Below are positions 25,827 through 34,613 of a stretch of 64,000 nt of DNA, piece by piece. Location: assembly GCA_965229785.1 (NCBI GenBank), contig CBDDJS010000001.1, positions 6,386,001 to 6,450,000 on the forward strand, given 5' to 3'. The DNA comes from JAWPMT01 sp965229785. Its GTDB lineage: Bacteria; Bacteroidota; Bacteroidia; Cytophagales; Cyclobacteriaceae. Both the position numbers and the translations under genes were made by a program. How positions within the stretch are numbered: position 1 is the stretch's first letter; the number at the start of each line of letters is the position of its first letter. Under the pieces are notes generated by a model. The model searched no databases. It worked only from the letters and a program-made list of their open reading frames with translations, and was not told the DNA's origin.

Positions 25827-26333
25827 TTACAAAATCGTTTCGGACCTTCTTTCCATCAAAACCACATCCTTCCATTCTCCATCAAGCTGTCCCAATTTTT
25901 CTCGGGTACCGACTACTCGAAAGCCACACTTTTCATGAAGTTGGATGCTCGCTATGTTTTCTGAGAAAATGCCCGCCTGAAGCGTCCAGATGTTGTGCTG
26001 TTCCCCAAAATCAATCAATTGATCAAGTAGCATTTTCCCAATTCCCATTCTGGCGGCTGAACGAGTGACATAAACAGAAACTTCAGCTACTCCTCCGTAA
26101 ACGCAACGATCGGAAACAGGACTTAGGGCTGACCAACCTTTAATCTCATCATGCTCGATTGCAACAAATACGGATTGATCGATTTTACCACGAAACCAAT
26201 CCACTCCGGTATCCGAAACGCTGCAGGAAGTTTCGAACGTGGCGAGCTTCGTATCGATGCCTTCGATGTAGATGCTTTTGATGGCTTCCCAGTCTTTGGG
26301 CTGAGCAGATCTCAAGGTCACGGTTGTGGTCAT
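25827..26333 (-). CDS. GNAT family N-acetyltransferase (phosphinothricin acetyltransferase-like)
   Basis: With the ATG at 26333 the protein has 168 residues and begins MTTTVTLRSAQPKDWEAIKSIY, as usual for GNATs. It has the acetyl-CoA motif 'AARMGIGKMLLDQL', the strand/helix 'NIASIQLHEKCGFRVVGTRE' and a late 'GEWKDVVLMERR', as in the PAT/MNAT subgroup. Relatives acetylate phosphinothricin or amino acids such as methionine derivatives. The real substrate is unknown. A longer in-frame start at 26372 is possible but adds unusual residues. Confidence 0.88.
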   Translation of the reverse strand: MTTTVTLRSAQPKDWEAIKSIYIEGIDTKLATFETSCSVSDTGVDWFRGKIDQSVFVAIEHDEIKGWSALSPVSDRCVYGGVAEVSVYVTRSAARMGIGKMLLDQLIDFGEQHNIWTLQAGIFSENIASIQLHEKCGFRVVGTREKLGQLDGEWKDVVLMERRSETIL

Positions 26334-26545
26334 TATGCGTATGTTTTCATTCAATAAAGTTACGGAGAACAACCACGAATCAATTGATGAGAAAAGGAAA
26401 TTTTGAGCGTGATTTTGGACTAAAAATTAAAGAAGAATTTCCGCAAACGTTTGTTATTCAGGAGCTTTCAAAATTTAATTTTCGGGGCTCCGAATTACAA
26501 TTCAGTTGCACTATTTTCGAGCTCTTCAAAAATACGTAGCAACAC

Positions 26546-28189
26546 ATGTCGATATATAGCAAATGGCATCACCCCTATAAGCCTAAACCTGAGTACAAGA
26601 AACGGGTCGCTTATTTCAGTATGGAATTCGCAGTAGATCAAGTCTTGAAAACTTATTCAGGAGGTCTTGGATTCCTGGCCGGCTCTCACATGAGAAGCGC
26701 TTTTGAACAAAAGCAAAACATGATCGGCATTGGGATGCTTTGGAAGTATGGTTACTACGACCAAACCAGGGGCAGTGACCAATCTTTAGAAGTGAAATTT
26801 ACGGAGAAACATTACAATTTTCTTGAAGATACCGGGATCACAGTGAGCATTACGATCATGGGTAACCCTCATGTTTTGGTGAAGGCCTATGTATTGAAGC
26901 CTGAGGTTTTTGGCACGATCCCGATGTACTTCCTTAGCACGGATGTAGAAGGAAATGATCACTTATCCCGAACGATCACAGACCGATTGTATGATGCCAA
27001 CGAGTTGACGCGGATTTCCCAAAGCATCGTGTTAGGTATCGGTGGTGCAAAAGTCGTGGAAGCACTGGGTGGTTCGGATATTTACCACCTGAATGAAGGA
27101 CACGGTCTTCCTGCATTTTACTACCTGAAAGATCGGGGAGTGAAATCTGATAGTTTCGTTTTCACAACGCACACGCCGGAAAAAGCGGGCAATGAAGAGC
27201 GGGATGGAAGCTTCCTGAATCAAATGGGCTTTTTCGGTAGAGATCTATCTCCGACGGAATTAAATGAATTGACTCTTGATAATGGTCTGTTGAGCTATAC
27301 CGTGGCGGCTTTGAGGCTTTCAAAAATTTCAAACGCCGTATCGAAACTTCATGGTGAAGTTTCCAAGGACATGTGGAAAGATTTCTCTGGGATCAGTGAC
27401 ATCATTCCGATCACCAACGCGCAAAACCAATACTTTTGGCAGGATGAGACTATTCTGAAAACCTGGGAGAAGGGAGACGCGAAAAACTATCAGAAACGCA
27501 AAAAAATACTAAAGCACGAACTGTTCCGGGAAGTAGCCAATCAAACGGGTAAGATCTTCGATGAAGATGTCCTGACCATTGTTTGGGCCAGAAGGTTTGC
27601 TGGTTACAAAAGAGCAGACTTGTTGCTTTATGACCTGGATCGATTGCAAAACCTGCTGGATGATTCTGAGAGGCCCATTCAGATCATTTGGGCCGGAAAG
27701 CCTTATCCATTTGATTATGCAGCTATAGAGACGTTCAATCGATTGGTGCGATTCACGAAAGATCAGCACAATGCCGCCATTCTGGTAGGCTATGAGATGG
27801 AGCTTTCCAGAAAACTGAAAACCGGTAGCGATGTTTGGCTAAACAATCCTCGGGTGACCCGTGAGGCTTCCGGAACCAGTGGTATGACGGCTGCGATGAA
27901 CGGATCCGTGAACGTTTCTACGTTTGATGGGTGGATCCCTGAGTTTGCGAAAGATGGAGAAAACTGTTTTGTACTACCCGTAGTAGATCACAATGAGCCC
28001 GTGGAAGTGCAGGATGAGCAGGATGCCAAAAACCTTTATGATATCCTCGAAAACCAGGTGATCCCAACCTACTACACAGATAAGGACAGGTGGCAGGACA
28101 TAGTTGTCAAAGGCATAGATGGTGTAGTTCCGCAATTCGCATCGCGAAGAATGGCGAAGGACTATTATGAATTGATGTATAATATTTGA
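26546..28189 (+). CDS. Alpha-glucan phosphorylase family protein (short type), PLP lysine absent
   Basis: The 547-residue protein is a short GT35-type glucan phosphorylase homologue: 'RVAYFSMEFAVD', 'SGGLGFLAGSHMRSA', 'HLNEGHGLPAFYYL', 'ARRFAGYKRADLLLYD' and 'EASGTSGMTAAMNGSVNVSTFDGW'. In known phosphorylases the last motif contains the lysine that holds the PLP cofactor (GNMK or GMKA); here Thr448 (ACG codon) occupies that place. Either PLP is held without a Schiff base or the protein acts as another kind of glycosyltransferase. No glycogen genes are adjacent, and a strong terminator follows. Confidence 0.85.
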   Translation: MSIYSKWHHPYKPKPEYKKRVAYFSMEFAVDQVLKTYSGGLGFLAGSHMRSAFEQKQNMIGIGMLWKYGYYDQTRGSDQSLEVKFTEKHYNFLEDTGITVSITIMGNPHVLVKAYVLKPEVFGTIPMYFLSTDVEGNDHLSRTITDRLYDANELTRISQSIVLGIGGAKVVEALGGSDIYHLNEGHGLPAFYYLKDRGVKSDSFVFTTHTPEKAGNEERDGSFLNQMGFFGRDLSPTELNELTLDNGLLSYTVAALRLSKISNAVSKLHGEVSKDMWKDFSGISDIIPITNAQNQYFWQDETILKTWEKGDAKNYQKRKKILKHELFREVANQTGKIFDEDVLTIVWARRFAGYKRADLLLYDLDRLQNLLDDSERPIQIIWAGKPYPFDYAAIETFNRLVRFTKDQHNAAILVGYEMELSRKLKTGSDVWLNNPRVTREASGTSGMTAAMNGSVNVSTFDGWIPEFAKDGENCFVLPVVDHNEPVEVQDEQDAKNLYDILENQVIPTYYTDKDRWQDIVVKGIDGVVPQFASRRMAKDYYELMYNI

Positions 28190-28226
28190 CTTCAGAAGCG
28201 TGCTTGCTACTGCTTTGAATAAATGT

Positions 28227-28286
28227 CGAAGTGGATTCCTGTGTTTTGGAATAACGGACACGTGAATCTGCTTCGATTTTTTGTTT
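28227..28286 (+). terminator. Strong intrinsic terminator after the glucan phosphorylase homologue
   Basis: CGAAGTGGATTC (28227-28238) pairs fully, with two G-U pairs, with GAATCTGCTTCG (28264-28275). An inner GTGT/ACAC extension is possible, and TTTTTTGTTT follows directly. Confidence 0.85.
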
Positions 28287-28389
28287 AGAGTCATGCCTAT
28301 AGACCTTTACTAGCTGCTTTTTCGGCATTTTTACTATGCTGGCCCGGCATTTGTGGTAGTCCTTTGCATAAATCTGACATTAAGGATCT

Positions 28390-29457
28390 ATGCTACGCCA
28401 TTCACTTATTATACTGTGCTTATCCCTGATGCTATGGGGGTGTAAAGACGAATTAGACATTGAAGAGCCAGTAGCACCTTCCACACCCTGGCAGGAAGAT
28501 GATCGGTTTCTTTTTGATATAAAAGTTCAATTCAATACGCATGCTGACGGAGAACGTATCCATTTCATGGGCAGGAATCATTTCTCTACCATTGAATTGA
28601 TGGATGATGACACCATCGAATACGTTCAGCATGCCTTTCAATGGTTAGAATACCAGCAGAGTGCTCAAATGCCGATTACCGATGAGCTTTTCATTACGGC
28701 AAACCTGAACACAGTTCGAATTGCCAGCACTCGAGATCCTGTACTACAGGGAGCGAGTCAGTTCCTGCAATTAAAAGAAATAGATCCTGAATTCTCATTT
28801 ATTCAATTTGCTCCATTCTGGCGTGGCGAGGCAATTGGTGTGAACGATGATAATGTCTGTCTGATTGCTTACCAATATGAGACAGTTGACGGTGAGTTTG
28901 GTCTGCGAGCGCTTAAGGTGCGGGTCACATTCAATGATTCATTTATGGAAATTGATGAGATGTCCATGATCGATATTCCTGATTCCGGATTTGGGATCAG
29001 GTCAATCTTGCCAGTCGGAGATGATTTCCTGATCTCCACGGGACGAAGTAATTATTACTTAGATGAAAACAATCAACTGGAGGAAGTACTGGCCCAATCG
29101 CTGAATAATCTATTCCAGGTGGATAACGAATGGATAGGTACCACCACGCGAAGCGTATATCGCTCTTCAGATGGCCTGACATGGACCGAGGGAGGAACGC
29201 CAGATCGTATTTTAGATCTGATCAGTTTCGATAAAATGGGCGATCACACCATCGGTATTTACAATAGTCAAATCTTTCTCTTTGATATAGAAGGAGATAA
29301 CCTTCAGATCACCGAACTTGATAATGAAGGTTTGTTCGGCCATGAAATCACCTCCGTCGATACCTTCAATGACAGGGTTTATGTGGCTACACTTTCCGGT
29401 GTATTTGTGAAAGACCTTGAAGATTTTTGGAAAGAAAGAGTAAGAGAGGAGGGTTAA
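28390..29457 (+). CDS. Hypothetical lipoprotein with beta-propeller-like body
   Basis: The 355-residue protein has a lipoprotein signal ending 'LMLWGC' (Cys18) and an acidic beginning. The rest is beta-rich, with an Asp-box-like 'YRSSDGLTW' near residue 260 and recurring short strand motifs such as 'HTIGIYNSQIFLF' and 'DRVYVATLSGVFVK'. This suggests a BNR-like propeller at the periplasmic or outer surface. I do not recognise a named family. It is preceded by the phosphorylase terminator and followed by an inverted repeat. Confidence 0.75.
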   Translation: MLRHSLIILCLSLMLWGCKDELDIEEPVAPSTPWQEDDRFLFDIKVQFNTHADGERIHFMGRNHFSTIELMDDDTIEYVQHAFQWLEYQQSAQMPITDELFITANLNTVRIASTRDPVLQGASQFLQLKEIDPEFSFIQFAPFWRGEAIGVNDDNVCLIAYQYETVDGEFGLRALKVRVTFNDSFMEIDEMSMIDIPDSGFGIRSILPVGDDFLISTGRSNYYLDENNQLEEVLAQSLNNLFQVDNEWIGTTTRSVYRSSDGLTWTEGGTPDRILDLISFDKMGDHTIGIYNSQIFLFDIEGDNLQITELDNEGLFGHEITSVDTFNDRVYVATLSGVFVKDLEDFWKERVREEG

Positions 29458-29500
29458 TTCAATCCCGTGCTGTAATTGCCCACGAGAGCCTTTAACTTTA

Positions 29501-29535
29501 CTGCGTGTAATGTGTTAAGACATAGATACACGCAG
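29501..29535. repeat. 35-base nested inverted repeat in an intergenic gap
   Basis: Perfect 9-base arms CTGCGTGTA (29501-29509) and TACACGCAG (29527-29535) enclose a smaller ATGT/ACAT dyad. No T-run follows. It lies between the lipoprotein gene and a small membrane protein gene, and could be an operator or an mRNA 3' structure. A TAACTTTA box lies directly before it (29493-29500) and another after it (29540-29547). Confidence 0.5.
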
Positions 29536-29557
29536 ACGATAACTTTAAAAGCCTGGG

Positions 29558-29872
29558 ATGATCATAGATGCGATTTTTGTTGGGTTGGCTTTTTATTTCA
29601 CATTCCCATTATTAGCGGGATATGCGGCCTATCAGTACGGACGTTCATTTAAGACCTGGTTCCTGATTGGATGTTTCTTTCCGATAGTATCATTTATTGT
29701 GCTCGTTGCATTAATCTACTGGGATGAGAAAACCACACCTGATCATAAGCTAAGTAAAAGAGAACGACAGGAATCAAGGCAGCTTGTCGAAGAATTGATA
29801 GAAGAATTGTCCAATGCCCCTTCTCGCAAAAAGCCCTACGGCTCAGATCTTCCCTCCAACTGGATTTCCTAA
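29558..29872 (+). CDS. Small membrane protein, function unknown
   Basis: The 104-residue protein has two hydrophobic helices (about residues 3-24 and 34-54) around a short loop. A charged cytoplasmic tail follows ('KLSKRERQESRQLVEELIEELSN') that probably forms a helix. No family is recognised. The ATG at 29558 is the first in-frame start. It may share a transcript with nothing else, since a dyad and promoter-like box precede the next gene. Confidence 0.6.
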   Translation: MIIDAIFVGLAFYFTFPLLAGYAAYQYGRSFKTWFLIGCFFPIVSFIVLVALIYWDEKTTPDHKLSKRERQESRQLVEELIEELSNAPSRKKPYGSDLPSNWIS

Positions 29873-29897
29873 TAGATAACCAACCTGATCAATTTTA

Positions 29898-29943
29898 TTG
29901 AATTAAGGTCGGTCGAATTACTTTATCTTTATTGGACCAATAA
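29898..29943 (+). promoter_or_regulatory. Candidate promoter and 15-base operator dyad for the DoxX gene
   Basis: TATCTTTA (29924-29931) resembles the Bacteroidota -7 box, with a TTG at 29898-29900 as a rather distant -33 element. It overlaps a perfect palindrome, TTATTGG-A-CCAATAA (29929-29943), ending 15 bases before the DoxX start. A repressor site is plausible. Confidence 0.45.
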
Positions 29944-29958
29944 ATACCGATTCATTTT

Positions 29959-30315
29959 ATGAAAACCCATAAAATCATATTCTACGTCACTACAGGATTG
30001 TTGACGTTGTTGATGCTGTTTTCCGTTGGTAACTATTTCTTTAACAATGATATGGTTACCGAAGTATTCAAATCATTGGGATATCCTTCTTACTTAGTCT
30101 ACCCGTTGGCAATTGCCAAATTACTGGGACTTGCAGCCATTTGGTTTGCGCCCAATCAAACTTTGCGGGAATGGGCCTACGCCGGTTTCTTATTCAACGT
30201 AACACTGGCCTTTTTTGCGCATCTTATGGTTGGAGACGGGGACCAAATGGGCGCAGTAGTAGCGTTTGTGTTCTGGCTACTTTCTTATGTCTATCGAAAA
30301 AAAGCTTTCGCATAA
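29959..30315 (+). CDS. DoxX-like family membrane protein
   Basis: The 118-residue protein has four hydrophobic helices in the DoxX_2 arrangement: 'IIFYVTTGLLTLLMLFSVGNYFF', 'LGYPSYLVYPLAIAKLLGLAAIWF', 'EWAYAGFLFNVTLAFFAHLMVGD' and a final helix ending 'LLSYVYRKKAF'. The 'LGYPSYLVYPLAIAKLLG' motif is characteristic. DoxX-like proteins are linked to redox stress but lack a defined activity. The gene has its own probable promoter with a palindrome and a strong terminator, suggesting independent regulation. Confidence 0.85.
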   Translation: MKTHKIIFYVTTGLLTLLMLFSVGNYFFNNDMVTEVFKSLGYPSYLVYPLAIAKLLGLAAIWFAPNQTLREWAYAGFLFNVTLAFFAHLMVGDGDQMGAVVAFVFWLLSYVYRKKAFA

Positions 30316-30337
30316 ATCACAGCATTTTGCAAGATTC

Positions 30338-30380
30338 AATCCCTCTCTCCCGTTGTTGGGTAAGAGGGATTTCTATTTTT
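30338..30380 (+). terminator. Intrinsic terminator after the DoxX gene
   Basis: AATCCCTCT (30338-30346) pairs perfectly with AGAGGGATT (30363-30371), with an inner CCC/GGG pair, followed by TCTATTTTT. Confidence 0.85.
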
Positions 30381-30423
30381 CAGCTATTCCAAATCTGACC
30401 GATACATTATTTTCGTTGCTGCC

Positions 30424-31635
30424 GTGAAAAAGAACAGGGAACTTAAGCCGATTGACATCTATTCGAATAAGTCGTATTTCCGCTGGGGAGTTTTGATTGT
30501 TTCAGTAGTCATTGGTTTATCAAGTATCCTGTATACCAATTCACTGGTAGAAAGGATCAAGGAAAGAGAAATTAGCCAAATCGCACTGTATGCCAAGACC
30601 ATTGAGTACATGGCCCAAAGTGATCAGGGGCAGGACTATTACTTTCTATTGGAAGACGTTATCAAATCCAATAAAACCATCCCGGTCATCCTGACAGATG
30701 GGGCCAACAATCCCAGCAATTTTGTTAACATCCCCGAAGCCGAGAAAATGGATGATCCAAAGCGTCGAAACAATTACCTGAGAGGGCGTTTGCGTCAAAT
30801 GCGGGAAGACCATTTTCCAATCAAAGTGACACTCCGTGACGGGCGAGGGAACCTGTATGGTGTTCAGTACATATATTATCAAAACTCGCGTCAGCTTACG
30901 CAATTAAAATATTACCCGTTCGTCCAGCTTACAATCATCATCATTTTTGTAGCCATCACTTTTGCCATATTCAATTATTCACAGCGAGCCGAGCAAAATC
31001 AGGTATGGGTGGGACTCGCTAAGGAAACGGCCCATCAACTAGGCACACCACTTTCTTCTTTATTGGCGTGGATGGAATACCTGAAAAGTTCATATCCGGA
31101 AGATGGGAATATGGAGGAAATGGATAAGGACATTGCTCGCCTCGAAATGATCACTGCACGTTTTAGTAGCATCGGCAGCGTTCCCAACCTGGAAAATGAA
31201 AACGTCTATGACATTGTTGAAAATGCCCTCTCTTATTTGAAGAAAAGATTAAGTTCCAAAATCAATATTGCTTTAACTGTTTTCCCCAGTCGGCAAGTAA
31301 CGGCACAACTCAACAAGGACTTGTTTCAGTGGGTTATGGAAAACCTCTGTAAAAACGCTGTAGATGCTATGGATGGTCGTGGCGACATTACCGTGAGCAT
31401 TATGCGGGTTAATGAAGGAATGGTGGCCATTGATATCAAAGATACGGGTAAGGGAATAGCCAAGAATCGGGTGAATAAGATTTTTCAACCCGGGTTTACT
31501 ACCAAAAAGAGAGGTTGGGGATTAGGTCTCACCCTCGTGAAGAGAATCATTGAAAATTATCATGAGGGACGGATCTTCGTAAAAAAAACTGAACAAAATC
31601 GTGGTACTACCTTTCGAATCTTATTGAATGGCTAA
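30424..31635 (+). CDS. Membrane-bound sensor histidine kinase
   Basis: The 403-residue protein has an N-terminal helix (about residues 20-40), a periplasmic sensor region, and a second helix ('LTIIIIFVAITFAIFNY', about 175-191). The kinase core follows, with phospho-acceptor His204 in 'KETAHQLGTPLSSLLAWMEYL' and HATPase motifs 'NLCKNAVDAM', 'DTGKGI' and 'GWGLGLTLVKRI'. The start is GTG at 30424. No response regulator is adjacent; instead its last eight bases overlap the start of a nucleoid-associated protein gene. This coupling suggests, but does not prove, a functional link. Confidence 0.92.
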   Translation: MKKNRELKPIDIYSNKSYFRWGVLIVSVVIGLSSILYTNSLVERIKEREISQIALYAKTIEYMAQSDQGQDYYFLLEDVIKSNKTIPVILTDGANNPSNFVNIPEAEKMDDPKRRNNYLRGRLRQMREDHFPIKVTLRDGRGNLYGVQYIYYQNSRQLTQLKYYPFVQLTIIIIFVAITFAIFNYSQRAEQNQVWVGLAKETAHQLGTPLSSLLAWMEYLKSSYPEDGNMEEMDKDIARLEMITARFSSIGSVPNLENENVYDIVENALSYLKKRLSSKINIALTVFPSRQVTAQLNKDLFQWVMENLCKNAVDAMDGRGDITVSIMRVNEGMVAIDIKDTGKGIAKNRVNKIFQPGFTTKKRGWGLGLTLVKRIIENYHEGRIFVKKTEQNRGTTFRILLNG

Positions 31636-32674
31636 CGATAATGGCGTAAACTATGAACAGGCCAGATTGGCTCAATTGTACGTGGGAGCGATCAGTACAG
31701 ATGGCTTTTTCAAAAACGATCAATTGGCCAATATCGATGAAAAGTTGTCAGAAGTACTTTGCTTATTTTTTCTAAAACCCTTCAAACTTCAGAATTTCTA
31801 TACGTTTTCACATGAGTTGGATGTAGAGTACAACGGAGCCTTTGCCTCCTGCCGTAATGTATTTGAATCCGGAGATGAAGGTTCTTTATTGGAGGAAGCA
31901 CAAAACCTGTTGAAACTTTTGTACGCAGTTTCTGAAAATGAAAACATCAAAGAAGGTGAGTTCTATGTGGCTTCTTTTGAATCCATTGCGCTTCAGGATG
32001 GAGATGTAAATGCCCTCGGCATTTTCAAGTCAGAGGATCGGGATCCTTTCATTCGAATTTATCAGGACGAAAGTTCTCTGGGTGTATCTTCCGACGAAGG
32101 CATCAGTTTGCACAATATCAATAAGGGGGCCCTTATCCTCAATGACCCAGATCAGAGGACTTACAGTGTTTTGGTCTTCGATAAGAGTAACAAAATTACT
32201 CCCGCCCGATTCTGGATCGATCAGTTTTTGAACCTTGCACCTATCGAGGATGAGTTCTATCAGACAAAGAATTTTATGCACCTCTGTAAGGATTTTGTCC
32301 TGAAAGACAGACATGAGCTGGATCGTGCCGATCAGGTCGATTTGCTCAACCGGTCAGTAGACTACTTCAAGGACAGAGATCATTTCAATCAGGAGGAATT
32401 TGAGGAAGAGGTTCTTCAAGAACCAGAGACTCGTAAGGCATTCATTGACTATCAGGAATCTTACAAAGAGGAGAATCAATTGGAAAACCTACAACCGGAA
32501 TTTGAGATCAGTAAACCTGCTTACAAAGCGGCTAAGCGACATATACGCTCAGTAATCAAGCTGGATAAGAATTTTCATGTGTATGTTCACGGAAAGAGAG
32601 AGTTGATCGAACGTGGTTTTGACGACACCCGTGGACAGAACTATTATAAACTTTTCTTTGATTCTGAGAGTTAA
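31628..32674 (+). CDS. Nucleoid-associated protein (NdpA/YejK family)
   Basis: The 348-residue protein resembles the 37-kDa nucleoid-associated family (NA37): an early 'LAQLYVGAISTDGFF', central 'LYAVSENENIKEGEFYVASFES' and late 'ARFWIDQFLNLAPIEDEFYQTKNFMHLCKDFV'. E. coli YejK associates with the nucleoid; the function in Bacteroidota is unclear. Its ATG lies inside the end of the upstream histidine kinase gene (ATGGCTAA, 31628-31635), so translation is coupled. The C-terminal part is acidic, then basic. Confidence 0.85.
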   Translation: MANDNGVNYEQARLAQLYVGAISTDGFFKNDQLANIDEKLSEVLCLFFLKPFKLQNFYTFSHELDVEYNGAFASCRNVFESGDEGSLLEEAQNLLKLLYAVSENENIKEGEFYVASFESIALQDGDVNALGIFKSEDRDPFIRIYQDESSLGVSSDEGISLHNINKGALILNDPDQRTYSVLVFDKSNKITPARFWIDQFLNLAPIEDEFYQTKNFMHLCKDFVLKDRHELDRADQVDLLNRSVDYFKDRDHFNQEEFEEEVLQEPETRKAFIDYQESYKEENQLENLQPEFEISKPAYKAAKRHIRSVIKLDKNFHVYVHGKRELIERGFDDTRGQNYYKLFFDSES

Positions 32675-32727
32675 AGAGAGGGTCTTCTGACTATTTTCAG
32701 GCATATATTTTTTTAGCCTACCCGAAA

Positions 32728-33780
32728 ATGCTGAATAATAAAAAGAGTATTTACTGGACCTGCCAGATCATTGCCTGGAGTTTGTATGGCGTGTTAGAAG
32801 TTTTTCTTTACTCTACTTTTGACCAGCTAGATGCCACAAAAGTGATCGGCGAGCTATTCATCGTCGGGTTTTACATTCTGTCTTCCCATGCCTTGAGGGA
32901 AATTATCCTTAGGACGGGTTTGATCAAGTACCGGTGGTTCGTTGTATTCCCCAGAGTGCTCTTCTTCATTGCTATTCTGGCTGTGATCAATTATTTCTTT
33001 CTCATGGCCATTTCCTATTCTATCGGTGATTTGAACCTGTCCCGGGAACTCAACCTGCTTTCCTTCACAGTCAATTCATCGATCTCCATTGTGCTTTATT
33101 TTGTTTGGGCTCTCGCATATTTGTCATTCTTGTACATAGAGCGTTTCAACAAATCCTTACAATACCAGGCGGCCGCCCGTGAAACCGAATTAAATAATCT
33201 GAAAGCCCAACTGAATCCGCATTTTATCTTCAATGCACTGAATAGCATAAGGGCACTGGTGGATGAGGATCCGACCAAATCCAAGAACGCGATCACACAG
33301 CTTTCTCACATCCTCAGAAAATCGCTGAGTATGGATCATAAGAAATTAGTACCGTTCGAAGATGAAATGAATACGGTCATGGATTATTTACAACTCGAAT
33401 CGATCCGATACGAAGAAAGACTAAACACCAAAATCAGCCTTGATCCGCAATCCAATCGATTTGAAATACCTCCTTTGATGATGCAGACGTTAGTTGAAAA
33501 TGGCATCAAGCATGGCATTTCGAATCTGAAGGAGGGAGGTATCATTGATATACGTACCTCGGTGAATGACGAGCGGCTAAAGATTGAGATCCGAAATAGC
33601 GGACAATTTTCGAACGGAGGTTTGCGTCTTGATGTTGGTTATGGGTTATTGAGTACGAAGAAAAGACTTTCTCTTATCTATGGAGAGGAAGCCACTTTTA
33701 AAATCAGCAACGAGAACGAAAGTATGGTACTCACGACCATAGAATTACCGGAAGGTCAGGGCAGCTTAGCCCCATTGTGA
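32728..33780 (+). CDS. LytS/YehU-type sensor histidine kinase
   Basis: The 350-residue protein has four transmembrane helices (residues about 8-140). A short coiled coil leads into the His_kinase domain (PF06580-type) with 'LKAQLNPHFIFNALNSIRAL', phospho-acceptor His165. An HATPase with 'LVENGIKHGI' and a GYGLLSTKKRL motif follows. No separate sensor domain is present, so the membrane helices probably sense the signal. The LytTR regulator gene begins 24 bases later, making a conventional two-component pair. LytS/LytTR pairs in Bacteroidota often control envelope or motility functions; the targets are unknown here. Confidence 0.93.
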   Translation: MLNNKKSIYWTCQIIAWSLYGVLEVFLYSTFDQLDATKVIGELFIVGFYILSSHALREIILRTGLIKYRWFVVFPRVLFFIAILAVINYFFLMAISYSIGDLNLSRELNLLSFTVNSSISIVLYFVWALAYLSFLYIERFNKSLQYQAAARETELNNLKAQLNPHFIFNALNSIRALVDEDPTKSKNAITQLSHILRKSLSMDHKKLVPFEDEMNTVMDYLQLESIRYEERLNTKISLDPQSNRFEIPPLMMQTLVENGIKHGISNLKEGGIIDIRTSVNDERLKIEIRNSGQFSNGGLRLDVGYGLLSTKKRLSLIYGEEATFKISNENESMVLTTIELPEGQGSLAPL

Positions 33781-33804
33781 TGAAAAAATGTTAAGTTAAC
33801 CTTT

Positions 33805-34530
33805 ATGAAGGCACTGATAATAGATGACGAGCGGCTGGCCCGCAAAGAATTGATCAAACTGCTTGATGAATACAAGGAAATTGAAATCATTGGAGAAGCA
33901 GTCAATGCCGACGATGGCATCGAAAAGATCAATGAGTTGAAACCTGAGCTCATTTTTTTAGATGTTCAAATGCCAGGTAAAACCGGTTTTGAAATGCTGG
34001 AGGAATTGGAAACCGTTCCAAAAGTCATATTTACCACTGCTCACGATGAGTTTGCTTTGCGTGCATTCGATGTGAACGCACTGGATTACCTATTGAAGCC
34101 TGTACAGCCAGACCGGTTGACAGAAAGCATTAATAAACTCACCAGGGAAGAATCAAAAGAAACGCCCGAAGTGGCAGCAGCTACGGAGAAGAGACTCGGT
34201 GGAGAAGATCAGGTCTTTGTTAAAGACGGAGATCGATGCTGGTTTGTTCGTTTATCAGATATCAGACTTTTTGAATCTGATGGCAACTACATTAAAGTGT
34301 ATTTCAGCACCTTTAAGCCAATGATTCACAAATCATTGAATGCCCTCGATGAGAAGCTTGATGAGAGGAATTTTTTCCGTGCCAGTAGAAAACACATCAT
34401 CAACCTGTCCTGGGTTGAAACCATCGAAACCTGGTTCAATGGCGGTTTACTCGTGCAATTGAAAGGTGGAGAAAAGGTGGAAGTAAGCCGCAGGCAAGCA
34501 GCCCGGTTCAAGGAAAAAATGAGTTTATAA
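33805..34530 (+). CDS. LytTR-family response regulator
   Basis: The 241-residue regulator has a receiver domain with the acidic pair in 'IIDDERLARKE', phospho-acceptor Asp53 in 'LIFLDVQMPGKTGFEM', and 'FTTAHDEFALRAFDVNALDYLLKPV'. A C-terminal LytTR DNA-binding domain follows ('FVKDGDRCWFVRLSDIRLFESDGNYIKVYF', 'FRASRKHIINL', 'VEVSRRQAARFKEKM'). It is the cognate partner of the upstream LytS-type kinase. Its stop is followed by a T-rich stretch and a hairpin shared with the convergent OmpA gene. Confidence 0.94.
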   Translation: MKALIIDDERLARKELIKLLDEYKEIEIIGEAVNADDGIEKINELKPELIFLDVQMPGKTGFEMLEELETVPKVIFTTAHDEFALRAFDVNALDYLLKPVQPDRLTESINKLTREESKETPEVAAATEKRLGGEDQVFVKDGDRCWFVRLSDIRLFESDGNYIKVYFSTFKPMIHKSLNALDEKLDERNFFRASRKHIINLSWVETIETWFNGGLLVQLKGGEKVEVSRRQAARFKEKMSL

Positions 34531-34556
34531 TTTTTTTACTGCGAAGCACTAGTGCC

Positions 34557-34588
34557 AAAAAAAGAGCTCAACCGGATAGTTGAGCTCT
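34557..34588 (-). terminator. Intrinsic terminator for the OmpA-family gene (minus strand)
   Basis: Perfect 10-base arms AGAGCTCAAC (34563-34572) and GTTGAGCTCT (34579-34588) with a 6-base loop. The A-run 34557-34563 is a T-run on the minus strand, right after the stem. The hairpin may also act on the plus strand. Confidence 0.85.
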
Positions 34589-34613
34589 ATATTTATGGAT
34601 TAAATCTTTTTGG

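Noticed and set aside
26387..26539. Short frame of 50 codons before the glucan phosphorylase gene
   Set aside because: It has a plausible ATG and charged composition, but no family signature and no clear ribosome-binding site. It ends six bases before the next start, so it may be chance; proteomics would decide.
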